Assembly (NCBI RefSeq): GCF_000524195.1 | Contig: NW_020170407.1 | Coordinates: 785,919-849,918, forward strand | Direction of reading: 5' to 3' | DNA length: 64,000 bases | From: Echinococcus granulosus | Lineage: Eukaryota; Platyhelminthes; Cestoda; Cyclophyllidea; Taeniidae | In this document: positions 1 to 20,800 of the stretch, piece after piece | How the letters are laid out: every line of letters begins with the position of its first letter | Numbering within the stretch: the first letter of the stretch is position 1 | Made by a program: the position numbers and the translations under genes | The notes under the pieces: generated by a model | What the model was told of the DNA's origin: nothing | Seen by the model: only the letters and a program-made list of their open reading frames with translations | The model's database searches: none

Positions 1-66
1 ATGCCACAAATAAGCGTTCAAGGTCACGCGTGATTTGGATTGGCTTCAGCAACTACTTGCATTCTG

Positions 67-8083
<8,017 letters not shown>

Positions 8084-10439
8084 TGCGCAAGTCTGCGCGT
8101 TTTAGCACGCTTATATGGACCTCTCTCGGCCTTTCTCCTTCCTTGATCGTTATTCCTCACCCACTTCCACCATCCAAAAATTCAATGGGTGCTTCTTCAC
8201 GTGTTTACTATAGGTGTGAATGTCTACAGCTACTATGCCTGATGCGTTTCGTGCATTTACATGCTCCTTTGCAACGCCTACTTAGATAAAAACACAACAA
8301 CTAGGCGAACAAAAAAGCGGACATACTGTTTACAATGGTATGTCGCATATGCGCGCAGGATTATAATCTCGCTCCCTCATCCGTTAAAGTCGTAGATACC
8401 AGCATGCCATCCTTCACTATCATACTCTTTCTCGGTGTTTAGGTTCGTATGTTGTGCTTGGAGACAAAGATTCCATTGCTAATCCTTTCACGCTTCGCTA
8501 TGATAGTTGTTGTATATACTTCTCACTTACTAACTCGATCTCATCGATTGTCTTCGGGTACTACTACTGGTAGTTTTTCCCCCTCCTCAATTTTGCTTAC
8601 ACTATCTTCTCAATATGGTATTTAACTTCTTACTTTCATGCCCTTTTTTCCTTCTCCTCTTTCCCATGTATTCACATCATAATTGAAGATGGGGTAGCTG
8701 TTTGAATCATAAGTTATTATCAGTTTCGCCTTTATATGTTGAATGTATTTGACATGGATGTCAACAATTGGGTGCCCTGCTTCCTAAATAGTCCCGTTCA
8801 CAAATGTCATTCGGCAGTATTTTTATGGTCATGCTACCAAAATAAAGAAATGTAAATGGTTATACTGCAAATTGTTCACTGCTCATAGCTCAAATGACTT
8901 CTGTTTTCAGCAGTCGATTCAAGACCCTAACAACAATCGCTTTAAAGGCTCCCAAAAATGTAGTGTGTAATGAGCAGTTATATTATCGATGCTCGCAACA
9001 TGTTATTTTTGCATAACTCGCGCTTTCTACGATTTGGCAAGCAAACAGTGAAAATGCTTAATAACTTTGTGTTGGAAATGTTTGCTATCTAAATGGAATT
9101 TATGAAGGACAGCATAATGTAGTTTTAAAATATAATAAATATAATGCAGCGTTACCAATTTTAATATTCGGCTGACTGTTAAAAACTTCACTGTTATGAA
9201 GTACGGATTCGTACGTTGTTTTACGTTGGCATTCGAAACGGCAATAGTTTTTTAGAAATGCTTCCACTAATAAATTTACCTTGGAACAAAAAGACATTTT
9301 GATGCAAGGCTTTCAATCTCTAGTTGAATCCAGCAAAGGACTTGAATAACCACTAGAAATGCTTAACAGGCTTCCAGCTATATCGAAGCGTATTTGCCTA
9401 TTTATCAAATCAGTAACTACCGATCATTAGCATGTTATTCATCAACTTCTCAGAGTGGGGACCATTTTCGGTTTGTTTCTACTTAATGGACAACAGATCC
9501 CTATTTAAATGCCCTACAAAGCATCGTAACGATCATTTGACTGGCAAATAAGGTTAAAGTAATGGGCTAGGTATAGGAGAATCATCATATCCCGAAAAGG
9601 AACGGTGGAACATACATCGTTCTATCTTCCTCGATCGACTTCTTTTAATTTCTTTTTGATGAATGCATGGGGAATTTTGGATACCAAAGTTTTATAATGT
9701 ATAAAATGGGAATGCTGAAATTGGGTCAATTTTTGAATTTTTATGGTGGTGAACACTGGTAAGGGCGTACAACGCCTTATTTTCTTAATAGAATCCAGCC
9801 AATTTACAAATATCATCAACCCTATGATTTACAGCGTTAGGTAACAAATATGCCTATTATTGCCTCCAACCACGAACGGAAGTTCATTAAAAATGTTCCC
9901 GTTTTTGTTTATCCCACCACAAATAATAGCTCTAGAAGTTTCTACTCGATGACTGTTGAAATGAAGTCGGCTCAAAAACTGCTCCGTCTTTCCTTCGCTT
10001 CGCAAAAAAACCTAGTATTCTTTGACCGCCTATCTTCATTAACAATAGTTTTAAAACCGTAGTTTACTAGTGTCTTCTGATCATTTCCTAATTCAAGGTT
10101 GCTTAAAACTTTTATTATCTCGGAAACAAGCACGCATTTTCTACAACCAGGGCAAATATTCTACTCATTGACAGGGTTTTTATTATGCAAATAGAAAGGT
10201 GTATTTTGAGCTAAAATATGCCTTAGGAGTAGTTAATACGCGATCACTTTGAACACTAAAATCCAACTTTTCGTGTTTCCGAACCCAGTCCAGACTTCTG
10301 ATGAATTCCACCAAGGACAGAGGTATAAATGAGCTCTTTTGTGCATGCCTCATCTTCGGTAACATGATAAAATGGTTCAATACACATCTTAGATAGCAGA
10401 TGTTTGTAAACCTCATCTTCGTCGCACCTTGTGGCTAAC
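8084..10439. other. PKA 3' flank and intergenic DNA
   Basis: AT-rich sequence with only short open frames. The first part is presumably the kinase 3' UTR; AATAAA occurs at 8841-8846, about 760 nt after the stop. No exon, RNA gene or transposon motif was recognised before the gypsy fossil. Confidence 0.5.
8841..8846 (+). promoter_or_regulatory. Candidate polyadenylation signal of PKA-C
   Basis: A canonical AATAAA lies about 760 nt downstream of the kinase stop codon, on the coding strand. No earlier AATAAA was noticed after the stop. Position alone supports it. Confidence 0.35.
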
Positions 10440-13400
10440 GGTGATTGGTTGAGTACGGAGTTGTGCGTTGCGGACGAAGTAGTTTCTAGGTGAGATGACT
10501 TTCATCATTCGGAATGCCTCTTTGCTCCACAGATGGTGGAACTTGCGGTGTATTCCAGGTGGGGGATCCGTCCGTATAGTTGCACTAAGTCTCCTTCTCG
10601 GTAGACGTTATTCCCCACTGTGTTTCTCACCATAGTTCTTCTGCCTGGTATATGGCAGCGGTGTTTGCGTGCGATGTTGAAAAATTTTCTTATGCCTTTT
10701 TTCAGGTGCGGTACGTACTCTGGGGCATTGTTGGTAGCTGCTTCCATATTTGGTAGGAAGATATCAGAAGGCACTTCCATTTCACAAATTGTAAGCATCT
10801 TGAACGGTAAAACGCCCGTTGATGTATGGATTGTAGCTCTGTACGCGAGGAAGACACGTCCTAGACTTAAATCCTAGTCATCCGGTTGTATATCTTTAGT
10901 GAAGGCCTTCAGTAGTCGAATCAAGGTACGACTCGTTCTTCTCACCTGTCCATTGACTTGTAGATGCTAAGGTGCCGTGCATTTATTTGAAATCTGGAAG
11001 GTCTTGCATAGTTCAGTAAAGAGTCAGCTTTTGAAATTAAGGCCTTGATTGTTATGAACCGATTCGGAGAGTCCATGCTGACAAATCCACAGATTGAAGA
11101 AAAATAAAGCAACCGTTTCAGTGTCTTGTGTCTTCATGGGTTTTGCCCCAGCTATTTTCGTAACGCGGTCCATCATAACCAGAATACATCGGTTTTTCCC
11201 TTGGGAACCCTGTGGGCATGGGCTGGAGTGGTGGAATCACTGTTGGGTGAGGCCTTTTAAAAATACTTCAAGCGACGTGGGTTAGGAAGAAATCACTTGT
11301 GTCCAGGGTGAGCGAAGGCCACTAGTATCTTTTGCTCGAGCCATCAAGTATCTCCTTTTCACTCACGTGGCCGGGTCGCTCGTGCAATTCTTGAGGAATT
11401 GTTTATGCTAGTGAGCCAGGGACCACTAGACGCTTAGAAGATTCGACGTCTTCTTGACACCATAAAACCTTATCCTCCAGAGAGAGTTTCTACCATTCTT
11501 GCCAGGTCCATCTGGCCGTCTTGCTCCACGAATTCATCTCTTTGGCTGTGGGTTTATAGGAAGATCTAGGGAAGCTCTCGTATACCAGAGCCGTGTCGGA
11601 ATCGGTACTCTACGTATTCCTCCAGTGCCGTTTAGTAGGTTTGCTCAAGAACATGATATGGACTACAACATTGCCTGCTTCTGCCAGGAATAAGCTGCAA
11701 GACAAAGCGTCTGCATTACCATGCGTATTTCCTTTCCCAAACTGTACTGTAAAATCCTGCTGCTTCAGGTCTTCGTACCGGCAGCCTGGCTTGTTTATTG
11801 TTTTAACCAGGTGGGCGCCTAATGATCCGTTCTCACTATGAACTTCCTCGCCGTCAAGTGGTATGAATTGCCTAACCATTGTGAAGATAATGAACAGCTC
11901 AAGCTGCGTTGCACTTCCCACTTTGTTGCTGTGTCTGGTACGCGCGTAAGCGACGACGTGTTCCTTTACTTCTTTGTCCTTTGTGAGAGTACACCACCCA
12001 AGGCTCCATCACTAGCCTCGGAACCCAGTACAAGCGGTGGGCGTTTTGCTTCAAGATTGGGTGATCCTAAAATCAGTGCGGAGCAAAGCGTTTGCTTCGG
12101 TGCTTAAAACGCTTCATCTTGCTCTTGTGCCCACTTAAAATTCTTTTTCGCCTGCTTTTCCGTTTATTTATACTGTGGACTTGCGATCTCAGCAAAACCT
12201 ATAGTAGCTTGTCTAACCTAGGAAACTACGGAGTCCCGTCTGATTTTTGGTGTAGCGCATATCCTTACTTACTTTGTACAACCATCAGTAACTGTTATCC
12301 CATCGGACAGGACAATATTTCCCAAGTAGTTGACAGAGAGCTGCAGAAAACAGCATTTTTTGGGTTCTGGGTCAATTCTGCGTCTCACAGACGGTCCGAC
12401 ACTAGTCTCAGTTTGGTGTTATCCTCCTAAATATCTCTACCACAAACGGGAATGCCATCGAGGTAGATTTTACAGTGCTTTGGGAATAAACCAATTAATG
12501 CTGTTTGCATCAGGTGTTGGAAGGCGGCCGCTGCGTTGCGGTGTCCGGAGAGCATTGTTTGGCGATATGAAAGCTGCATTCTTGCTATTCTTTTTCTGCC
12601 ACTTCCACTTGTCAGTATCCCAATTTAAATCTAGGATGAAGAACAACTTTAATCCGTGTAGAGAGTCAAACAAATCCTTTATGTGGGGTAATGGGATGGC
12701 GCCCTCCTTCGTTATTGCTTTCAATTTCCTATAGTCGACGCACAGCAGTCGAGTTCACTCGTTCACATTTACCCATGGTGCCTTAAATGCTTTTATGACC
12801 TCATCCAGATTCATCACTTCTAGCAGAGGAGGTGGTATATGTCCGGGTGGTTGCCAGATGACCCTAGCTTCGCTGTTATCTATCGTATGCTTCACGATAT
12901 TTGTTTGTCCCAGCTTAACCCCTTACTAGGAGAATATATCCGCACACTTAGTCTGCAGCTCGTGAAGTTCCTCTCTTTTGTCATCGACGACAGGAGTTAC
13001 CTGCGTGAAGAGGTCATCTAGGCTGTTCGTGGGTATGGCTGTGGCCTCGAAGAGAACGTTGTAATTGTCATTAGCGTCTTTCTTTGGTAACAAAAAGGCT
13101 GTATTGGCTTTTGTGTCTTTGTGGGAAGAGAAGGTACCTTCCACAAAATTTGGGACGGCTTTGGCGTTACGTAAAAACTGGCACTAAAAATCACTTCCCA
13201 AGCCAGTTCTAGACATTTAATAAATTCCGTTATCCATTTTTTCACTACTATCTCCTTTCCCTCTGCCAAGCATAATCCTGTCGACGGCGAAACAATCCTA
13301 ATCTTGTGACAAAGGGCGGGGGAAAACCTGAAGCTTTATTATTGATCTAGCTGCGCCGAGATAAAAAGGAAATTGCGTGGTCGTCCTTCTGGTTTGTCTG

Positions 13401-14010
13401 GAGTTTGCAAAAATGAATGGGAATTGTTTGGAAGAAATCAGGATAGGGAAAAGGGCGGGTCACGTGATCTTGGAGCATAACTCTATGCGTCACCATATAA
13501 GGGTGTTTGGTTTGATCATTGACTTGAAATGTTGTACCGCTAGGTCATAAGCAGCTCCAAACCTTCCCTAGTTGTGAACTTGACTAGCTGTCCGAGAGAG
13601 TTGGTCTTCATGCTGAAGGGCTTCTCAATTACAACCAGCGGTCAAACTCCATATTCGGAATGGACGATGATGCATTAAGCGGCCCCGTTTAGGGGGTAAG
13701 CCACAAAAAGCTTGTAATGCTAAAAGTTGGAGGTCTCTGGCACACTCTTCGTCATCCCCACTTTTTAGTAGCGCCATAGAAAGTCTCTGTCAAGTATCTG
13801 ATCTTCCTATTCGATGACGAGGTAAGGCAATGTGATGCAGCAATGTTCCGATTCGGTGTCAGGAGTGATGTCTGCGTCTACTGCGGAAGAAAACGGGTTT
13901 ATGGGGAATGCATGAGGACCTAAGGCATTATCCAACGTCGGGAATAGGGATGGAGGATAACTATGATGATTTTAGGCCAATCTTTGAAATATATGGCATC
14001 GTCAAAAAGG
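10440..14010 (-). mobile_element. Degenerate Ty3/gypsy LTR retrotransposon, pol plus gag/PR-side remnant
   Basis: A dead retroelement is read right to left on the minus strand, with many stops and frame changes. In pol order it shows: the segment leading into reverse transcriptase (LQTKCADIFS, around 12955-12926); RT core (EGAIPLPHIKDLFDSL, within 12724-12470, followed by FILDL in place of the usual FSTLDL); the end of RNase H (NTHGNADALS, around 11729-11700); the integrase core (HLQVNGQVRRTSRTLI, near 10970-10910, and AYRATIHTSTGVLPFK, near 10850-10799); and the integrase C-terminus (VYREGDLVQLYGRI, near 10607-10565). The part to the right of 13.3 kb should hold protease and gag and shares stretches with the fossil at 37.0-37.8 kb. 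The RT catalytic box is not recognisable. No flanking LTRs were found, so both borders are approximate. It cannot encode a working polyprotein. Confidence 0.88.
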
Positions 14011-14832
14011 GAGCAGTTCCGCCGGCCCTGCCATCAATGTAATAGGTGCATCTTACTCTCTGTTCTTTAGGTTATGGGCCTGATTTGATAAGGGGATACT
14101 TATTGATAATCGTTAATGCACGAACTCCAGGTTAGGGGTATGTGCGTTTGGAACTCTGGTCTACTTCGAAGGATGGCAAAAATAATAGAATTACCACTAA
14201 TATTAATATCGACAAGTCAACAAATGATTAGATTGGTTTTGGATTGTATTACAGTGATTTTCACCTGTTCCAATTAGTCCTCTATGTTTATCTTCAACTT
14301 ATTTAACCTTAATTTACATATGGAGTTCTTCAACCTTTACCGACTGTAATTACGGAGGTATCACGCGTTAAATGTAGGCCCCTTGTATTTGTATGAAATA
14401 CTAGGACTTCAAAAAAGATTCAAGGCGCAAAAAACCTATTGTTCTATGGGGTGTTTAATCAACCACGCGTGCTGCTAGAGGTCGAAAATTTATTTGTCGC
14501 TATTTCTACAAAATTTGCAAAAAATTATTCATTGGTGATAAGTAGCCACCTTTATTGCCTTCGACAAGATGCTTTAATTAAACTGCTTTTACAGATTAAT
14601 TGCGGTGAAGTGCATGATTACTGCCGTAAAAAATTTAAAGTCTATTAATTAAAAACCATTTTTATTTGGAGCCTAGGATTCCAAATTTTTATGAATACAC
14701 GAAGTTTTAATATTTTAAAACTGAAAACTGTGCAATTTAGTTTTGTATCTGGGGTTGTAATTAAATCTGCACGGATAATTATAATAATTTGTAAAATAGC
14801 CGCTCAGTATAAGGGATTCCGGCGCTTATAAT
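14011..14832. other. Upstream flank of the MAP7-like gene
   Basis: AT-rich DNA between the gypsy fossil and the first coding exon. A small GC-richer step (CCGGCG at about 14819) sits just before the start codon. No TATA box or other firm promoter element could be assigned. Confidence 0.4.
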
Positions 14833-17800
14833 ATGGCGGAAATCGGCGGGGTTAATGTTGCCGCTTCTACAAACGAGACAGAAGGGGAAGGACCTGTTAG
14901 CTCATCTAATGGCAAGTTATTTCAAAATTTTATATGCTTAGTCTCATAAGGGCATGAACATTGCCGAACTCTAATATTTTGCTGTAAATTTGCGAACCAT
15001 CCCGGCATTTCACCCGATTATCGGTAGCCTTATAGCTAGCATTTCCACTTAAGAATACTGCTTTTTCTTATACAAGGTTGTATTTAGGGAGCTCTTGCTA
15101 CTTGTACATCTTCATAGCGGGTATCTGCTATTTGCTCTAGCGGATAATACGCCTCAGAATGTCCCAGCTTCTGCACCGCCTATATCCGTGAACAATGACT
15201 CCACCCAACAGCTCTCTACAATCAACTCATCCATCAATGGAGCTAGTAATGGGTTAACTTCAGAACAGCGCCGGAAGCTCATCGCGGAGGTTGAGCAACA
15301 ACGAACTGAGCAGCGTCGCTTGCAGCTGATTGAGTCTCAAAAAAGGGCCGAAGCTCAACGCGAAAAACAGAGAGAAGAGCGCAAACGACGAATTCAAGAA
15401 ACGCGTCAACGGGAAGAGGCCCGCCAAAGGAGGGCCCATGAAACCAAAAAGGAGATTGAACGTCAGTACAAGGTCGGTGGTGTGTGAATTTTTGCACCTG
15501 TTTTGAACCAAGGGAAATAATTTGTTAATCTTGTTTTTATCGGCTGTTGCGTTGTCATGCCCCAGTCTGCGCTCAGTTTTGTTATGTGCTTGCTCGTATG
15601 AGGCAAGATTCAATGAGTTTACTTTTAGTAACCTTTTGTCATTGGTTATTTTGAGAATGGTTTATTAAAATCCATTAACCAAAACCAATTTGCATTTCTG
15701 AACTTTATTAAATTCTACTGATACTTGTTTTCGTCCGCTTAACAAGAATTTATCCTTGGTTTATCTCCCAATAATAAGCTTCTTGTCCTAAGTTGCTTGT
15801 GGTTGATTACGATTATTGTTTCTTTAAAATCGTTTTAACCTTATTATTGATTTTTTTGAGGATTTACCTTGAACTCGTGACTCCAGACTGAGAGGTAGTG
15901 CTATCTTTTCCAACACTGGTAACATTTGCCACATAATTTCTCATTTACACCTTTCGGTGAGTAGTTGATGGGATGGAAAGAGGTGATACAGATTGATTTC
16001 CCCGAGTTAATCGTGTTCAGGCTCCTCATACTTCTGTTGTCTAATATGTTCAGTTTAGATTTCACAGCACAGTTTGAATTCTGAGTAGCTTTACCTCATT
16101 TAGGTAATCACTCTTGTAATCTATAAAAGAAACCATTGTTTTCTGAAATGTGTGCCATTCGAAACGCAGAAGTAGGATCAAATATATGTTCTTAGTCAAT
16201 TTAAACACCAGTATTATAAGTATTCGTCTCTGTTCACCAGTTTTTGCTGGTATTCACATTTAATGCCGCGGTTCACTGTCCTTTGTTCTCACTTTGTATG
16301 AACATAGGACTTTATTTTGACTTCTTTCCATTGTCTTACTCATTTGTGATTCCAAAGCCTTTGATTTGAATCCCAACAAGGGATCTACCGATTGATAAAG
16401 GGCTTAATGCACTTTTCACAGGACCATATGCAAACACTGCTTCAACGCAATCGTGATCGCACAGCAAACATCTCCGAGCAGTTGCGTCAAACGCCAAACA
16501 TCATGCGTGCCTCCCACATTCCTTCCAAGCCAACCACCGTCGTGTCTTCTGCCAACGGTGACCGAATGGCCACCTCCTTCACAGTGGCATTTGGCAGCTC
16601 TGCGCCGCGTTCCATCTGTACGAGAGCCAATGAGGCTGTTTTGCGCTCTCAGGCAGCTTTTGAGGCCCGCCTAGCTAGTTACCTCAACGGCAGGCATAGC
16701 GGCTGCTTTCTTACCCAGTCCTCATTATACACAACCTACGCGCTGTACGTGAAACCCGACCTCTTGCCCGAGGATCATCCCATTCGCAAACACCATCAGC
16801 AGCTAGTGTTCGAGCACCAACACTCCGTTCTCAATACTCCCAGGCGGGCTGTTTCTGCAAACCCTGCCATACGAATCGCCAAAAAAACCACTGTTTCAGC
16901 TGGCAGTGGGAGTGGTGGTTAGTGTTTTTTTTTTGCCACGGCACCAGTCACTTTAGTCTCAGTAATTTAACATCCTATGTGCGTGTCATCTGTAAAGGTG
17001 CATGCCTTCCCATCCATTTCTCAAGACCACACAAAGTTTTCGCAAATTTCCTGTTGCTCCTATCTCTTTTTTCTGATCTCCTTCTTCTCAGATGCATGTA
17101 TGCGAATGGAGAGGGTGAGAGAGTGGAAGTGAGACCGGGGAGGTCTTCCGCTTTCGAGATAGCACGCGCGCGTATCCTCCCTGTGATCACCACCGCCATC
17201 AGGATCACTCATTCACTCAGCACTTTTCAGCCGCTATGCCTGTCGCGCTTTTAGATTGTGCTGTTCTTTTTTGTGTAGTTGGCTTTTTGTGTGTTCGCGC
17301 ATACTTGGCTTCGCCTTACCTCCCCCCATCCTCTTCTTCCCTTCCACTTGCACTGTTCACCGGTGCTCTATCTCTCATCAAGCTTACTCTAGATCTTTGT
17401 TAAATGTCAGTCGCTTAGTTCGCCGTTCTGCTTTCCGAGGCATATGTGCACGGTCCGATAGCTTTAAAGCTCGTCTAACCTACTAAAACATTAAAGCGCA
17501 ATCACGCAAGCAACTTAGGGAAAGGAGTATGAGAGCTCCATGGTTCATGGGCGCCGCTGTTAATTGTAGCATACGCTTGTTTTTCCGGTTCCCCATCGCT
17601 GTCATTTAAATCCAGTTTTATATCTGCCTTCCCCTTCCATCATCATCCTCACTTCCTCGCGCCCAATTCGGGTAGTTGACGAGAACAGGAGCAGAGCTGT
17701 TAGTGCAACTAGGCAGCAGCCACTGCAACACCACTGTTTGCGACCGACGGATAGGCAGGCTGCTGGACAGGCGAGTCTACCAACGCTTCGAAGGGCCACG

Positions 17801-20800
17801 AGTTCGCAGCACTTTGCCGAACCAACTATCGCCTATGCTAGCAAAGTGAGGGGTAAGCATGTCATGCGATCTCATCTCACCTGGGCCATCTGTGGAAGTG
17901 GGCTAAATGGTAGTGGTGGTGGTATTAGCTCTCGCTCAAGGCTTCGCTTTTAACAACCAACCTATCAATAGACCCACTCATTGCCAAGCTTCGTCCTCGT
18001 TTCAATCCTTCCCTCTCCTAATACTCCTTCTCCCAGAGTTTGCCCTCTACCGCCTTTTCACTTCTTGCATGAGGCTCACTTCATTTACACGCGCCTCATT
18101 AATAATTTCTCCCCGTGTCTGCATACTTGGGTTTTGATCACATGAAAGCCATTCATGGACTCAAATACTTTCGGTTAGAAATGGCTTTTTCGCCTTCAGT
18201 GGTTTTGAAAACGCTTTGTTGCGTTCGGGTAGGATTAGGTGCTACTCCTTACCATGCTGGTTGAATTAATAAGCTGGACCGTGGCAAGTTTTGCCAGTCG
18301 TGCACTCGTTTACGCAACGATGTTCGCTCAAGTCTACTCCTCACTCGTCTTAATGCATATGCAGTGCTGTGTTTATGCGTGTGTGGGAACTCCTGTTAAC
18401 CTCCGATTTGACAGTCGTGTCTTCCATTTCGTTTATAGGCGTTCCTCTTCCTGAGCTCCCAGTTCATGTGATATGCAAGGTGGACGCATCTAGAAGTGAT
18501 GATGCCCCACTTAAACGAAGAGCTGTGCCTGGGCGCTCTAATATACCCAGTGAGTTGCCTTTGCTTATTTTGTACTCTATTTGCTGAAAATCGAGCATGC
18601 GTTTGGACAACTCGTGTTTATGTTATATTGTTAGGACGTATTATTGTTACAAGTCACCGTTTATAATACCATCAAATGCTCTTATCCAAAGAAATGGCAT
18701 TTCACACTTTCAGTGAGTCGGGTCTGTATCCCATAGGCAGAACCTTTGCCATGAGAAGTAGGGCTGGTGGATGATCCTTTGCCATTGGTAGACCTTTGAA
18801 TAGATGCTTAAATGTCTTAAGAAGACTGAACTCAGTCGATTAATTAATTTGTTGCTCGATTGGGTCCGTGTACCGACTAGTTTTCTCCATGTCGCGGTAA
18901 TACATGCCGCTGGACTTCGTTTTAGTCATGATTACATTCTCGAAATTTTGACTTCTTCTGAGTGGCTAGGGTTCAGAGAGGTATCCCTACTTCCAGAAGA
19001 AATGGATATGATTGGATGCGTCACCCAGACATACACACAGTTAAATGTCCGATGACGCAGACACTATATTTCAGGTCTGCGCATAGCCGTACATGTTGAT
19101 AATGCAGTGTCGATACCTCACCTCCCTAACGTTCACTCTGTCACTTGGGCTCTTACCTTTAATGTTGTGAATAATTTCGGCATTTTGAGTGTGTGGGTGT
19201 ATCCAACGCTTCATCACTGTAATCACAACGGCTTAAAGTCATTCCTTTTTTATGAAATTTAAATAATGCTTTCCATTTTTTTGACAACATGAAAGACGCT
19301 GCCTTCCGGTTTTTAGGACTTTTTTAGAGTCGTTTTAATCTAGTCACTTTTTGAAGGTAAACAAATTATGAGAATGGTCAATGCAGTAGCAAAGGTGGCC
19401 TTAGAAGGGACATTTTCAGCCTCTCTTGCGTTGTACAAATTTCATGTTTAGTGACTTTCTATGATGGCAAACAATAGTGAGTAGATTTCAAGGATTGCTT
19501 TTCTCAAAATCGCAGAATCTCATTGAAGTGCTGGAAAGCGTGTGCACTATCAATAATTTGTGAAGTACTCGGTGAGATTAAATTTGTATTTGGGTCTCTT
19601 ATATCGAATCGGTTATAATCAAGTAACTGCTCATCATTACTGATTTAACAACTAAACAACGTATCTGACTCAATCTTCAAATATCCGCTTTTCTGCATTG
19701 AGATCATTCATGTATTTTGTTCTTAAATTTTGACAGTTAACATATGGTTTTAAAAGCTCTGTACCATCTCATGGTGTGATATTTTGAAAACTGCAACTTT
19801 GTGACGGATTTTCTCACGAAGTAACATGAAAGTACTTGTTAATGAAATTAAAATGTCTCAGTGGAAGTGTGCGGTCGTTCCAATTCAGGTTTCCTCTCGT
19901 ATCTGAGTTTCTCTTGCAGATTTCTCGGCAAACTACTATTAGGGCTGTAAATAAAGTCGCTAAGCGTGAAATGACCTATTATCACACTGCTTAAATTCGG
20001 TATTCTGGAAATGTTCTACTTTGATCTTTTGCTTTCAATTATTTCCTATTAACATTTCACTATTACTTTTCTATTTTCACGAAGTAACTTTTTATGAAAA
20101 TTCGTTTTTTTTATAGCAAGTCCCTTCAATGCTTTATCCTGCGATGTACGCCTCTAATTGTTTTAGGCACCTTTAAGAAAATGTAGTCTCTTTTTCATTG
20201 CAAAGTCGTTTCATGCATAATTTCTACGTGTCTGATTCATCCCCTGCGTACACCAATTACGCTTACGTAAGTCAATTGCACATGTATGCACGAAATCTGA
20301 CTCAACTTTTTAGACATCTGTAGGTCAATATGGACTTGAATTTTTATCTTTACTGCGGCACTTCGGTTTTATGAGTGCAGCAACGTTATCAGAGTTATTC
20401 ACGCCTTATTTCAGAAACGCTTCACGGTAAACGGAATTACCATGATATAGTGAGTGCACCAAAAACGGTATGAAGACTCGTTTTACGTTTAATTCCAAAC
20501 ACTCTCATTTGTTTGCTGGCCATTGCAATGGCAGCAGAATGTATTAAAACCGCTTTCGGGGCATAGATGAAGCTGTCGCTATGAATTTAGATGGTAAACG
20601 TTTCAAACAGTTCACTTGGGAAGTGGAGTATACTACGTGCATTCTGAACGAACAGTGGAATAAATGAAATGGGTTAGGTGAAGCTCTCTCATTTTCTTGG
20701 AATATGGAGAAGTGCCAGATACTCTGATCCAGGAGCTGGAATAGTTTGTGGTGATACGGAAGGACTAAAAGCCAGAGGTAATGATAAGTGTCTAAGCGGT

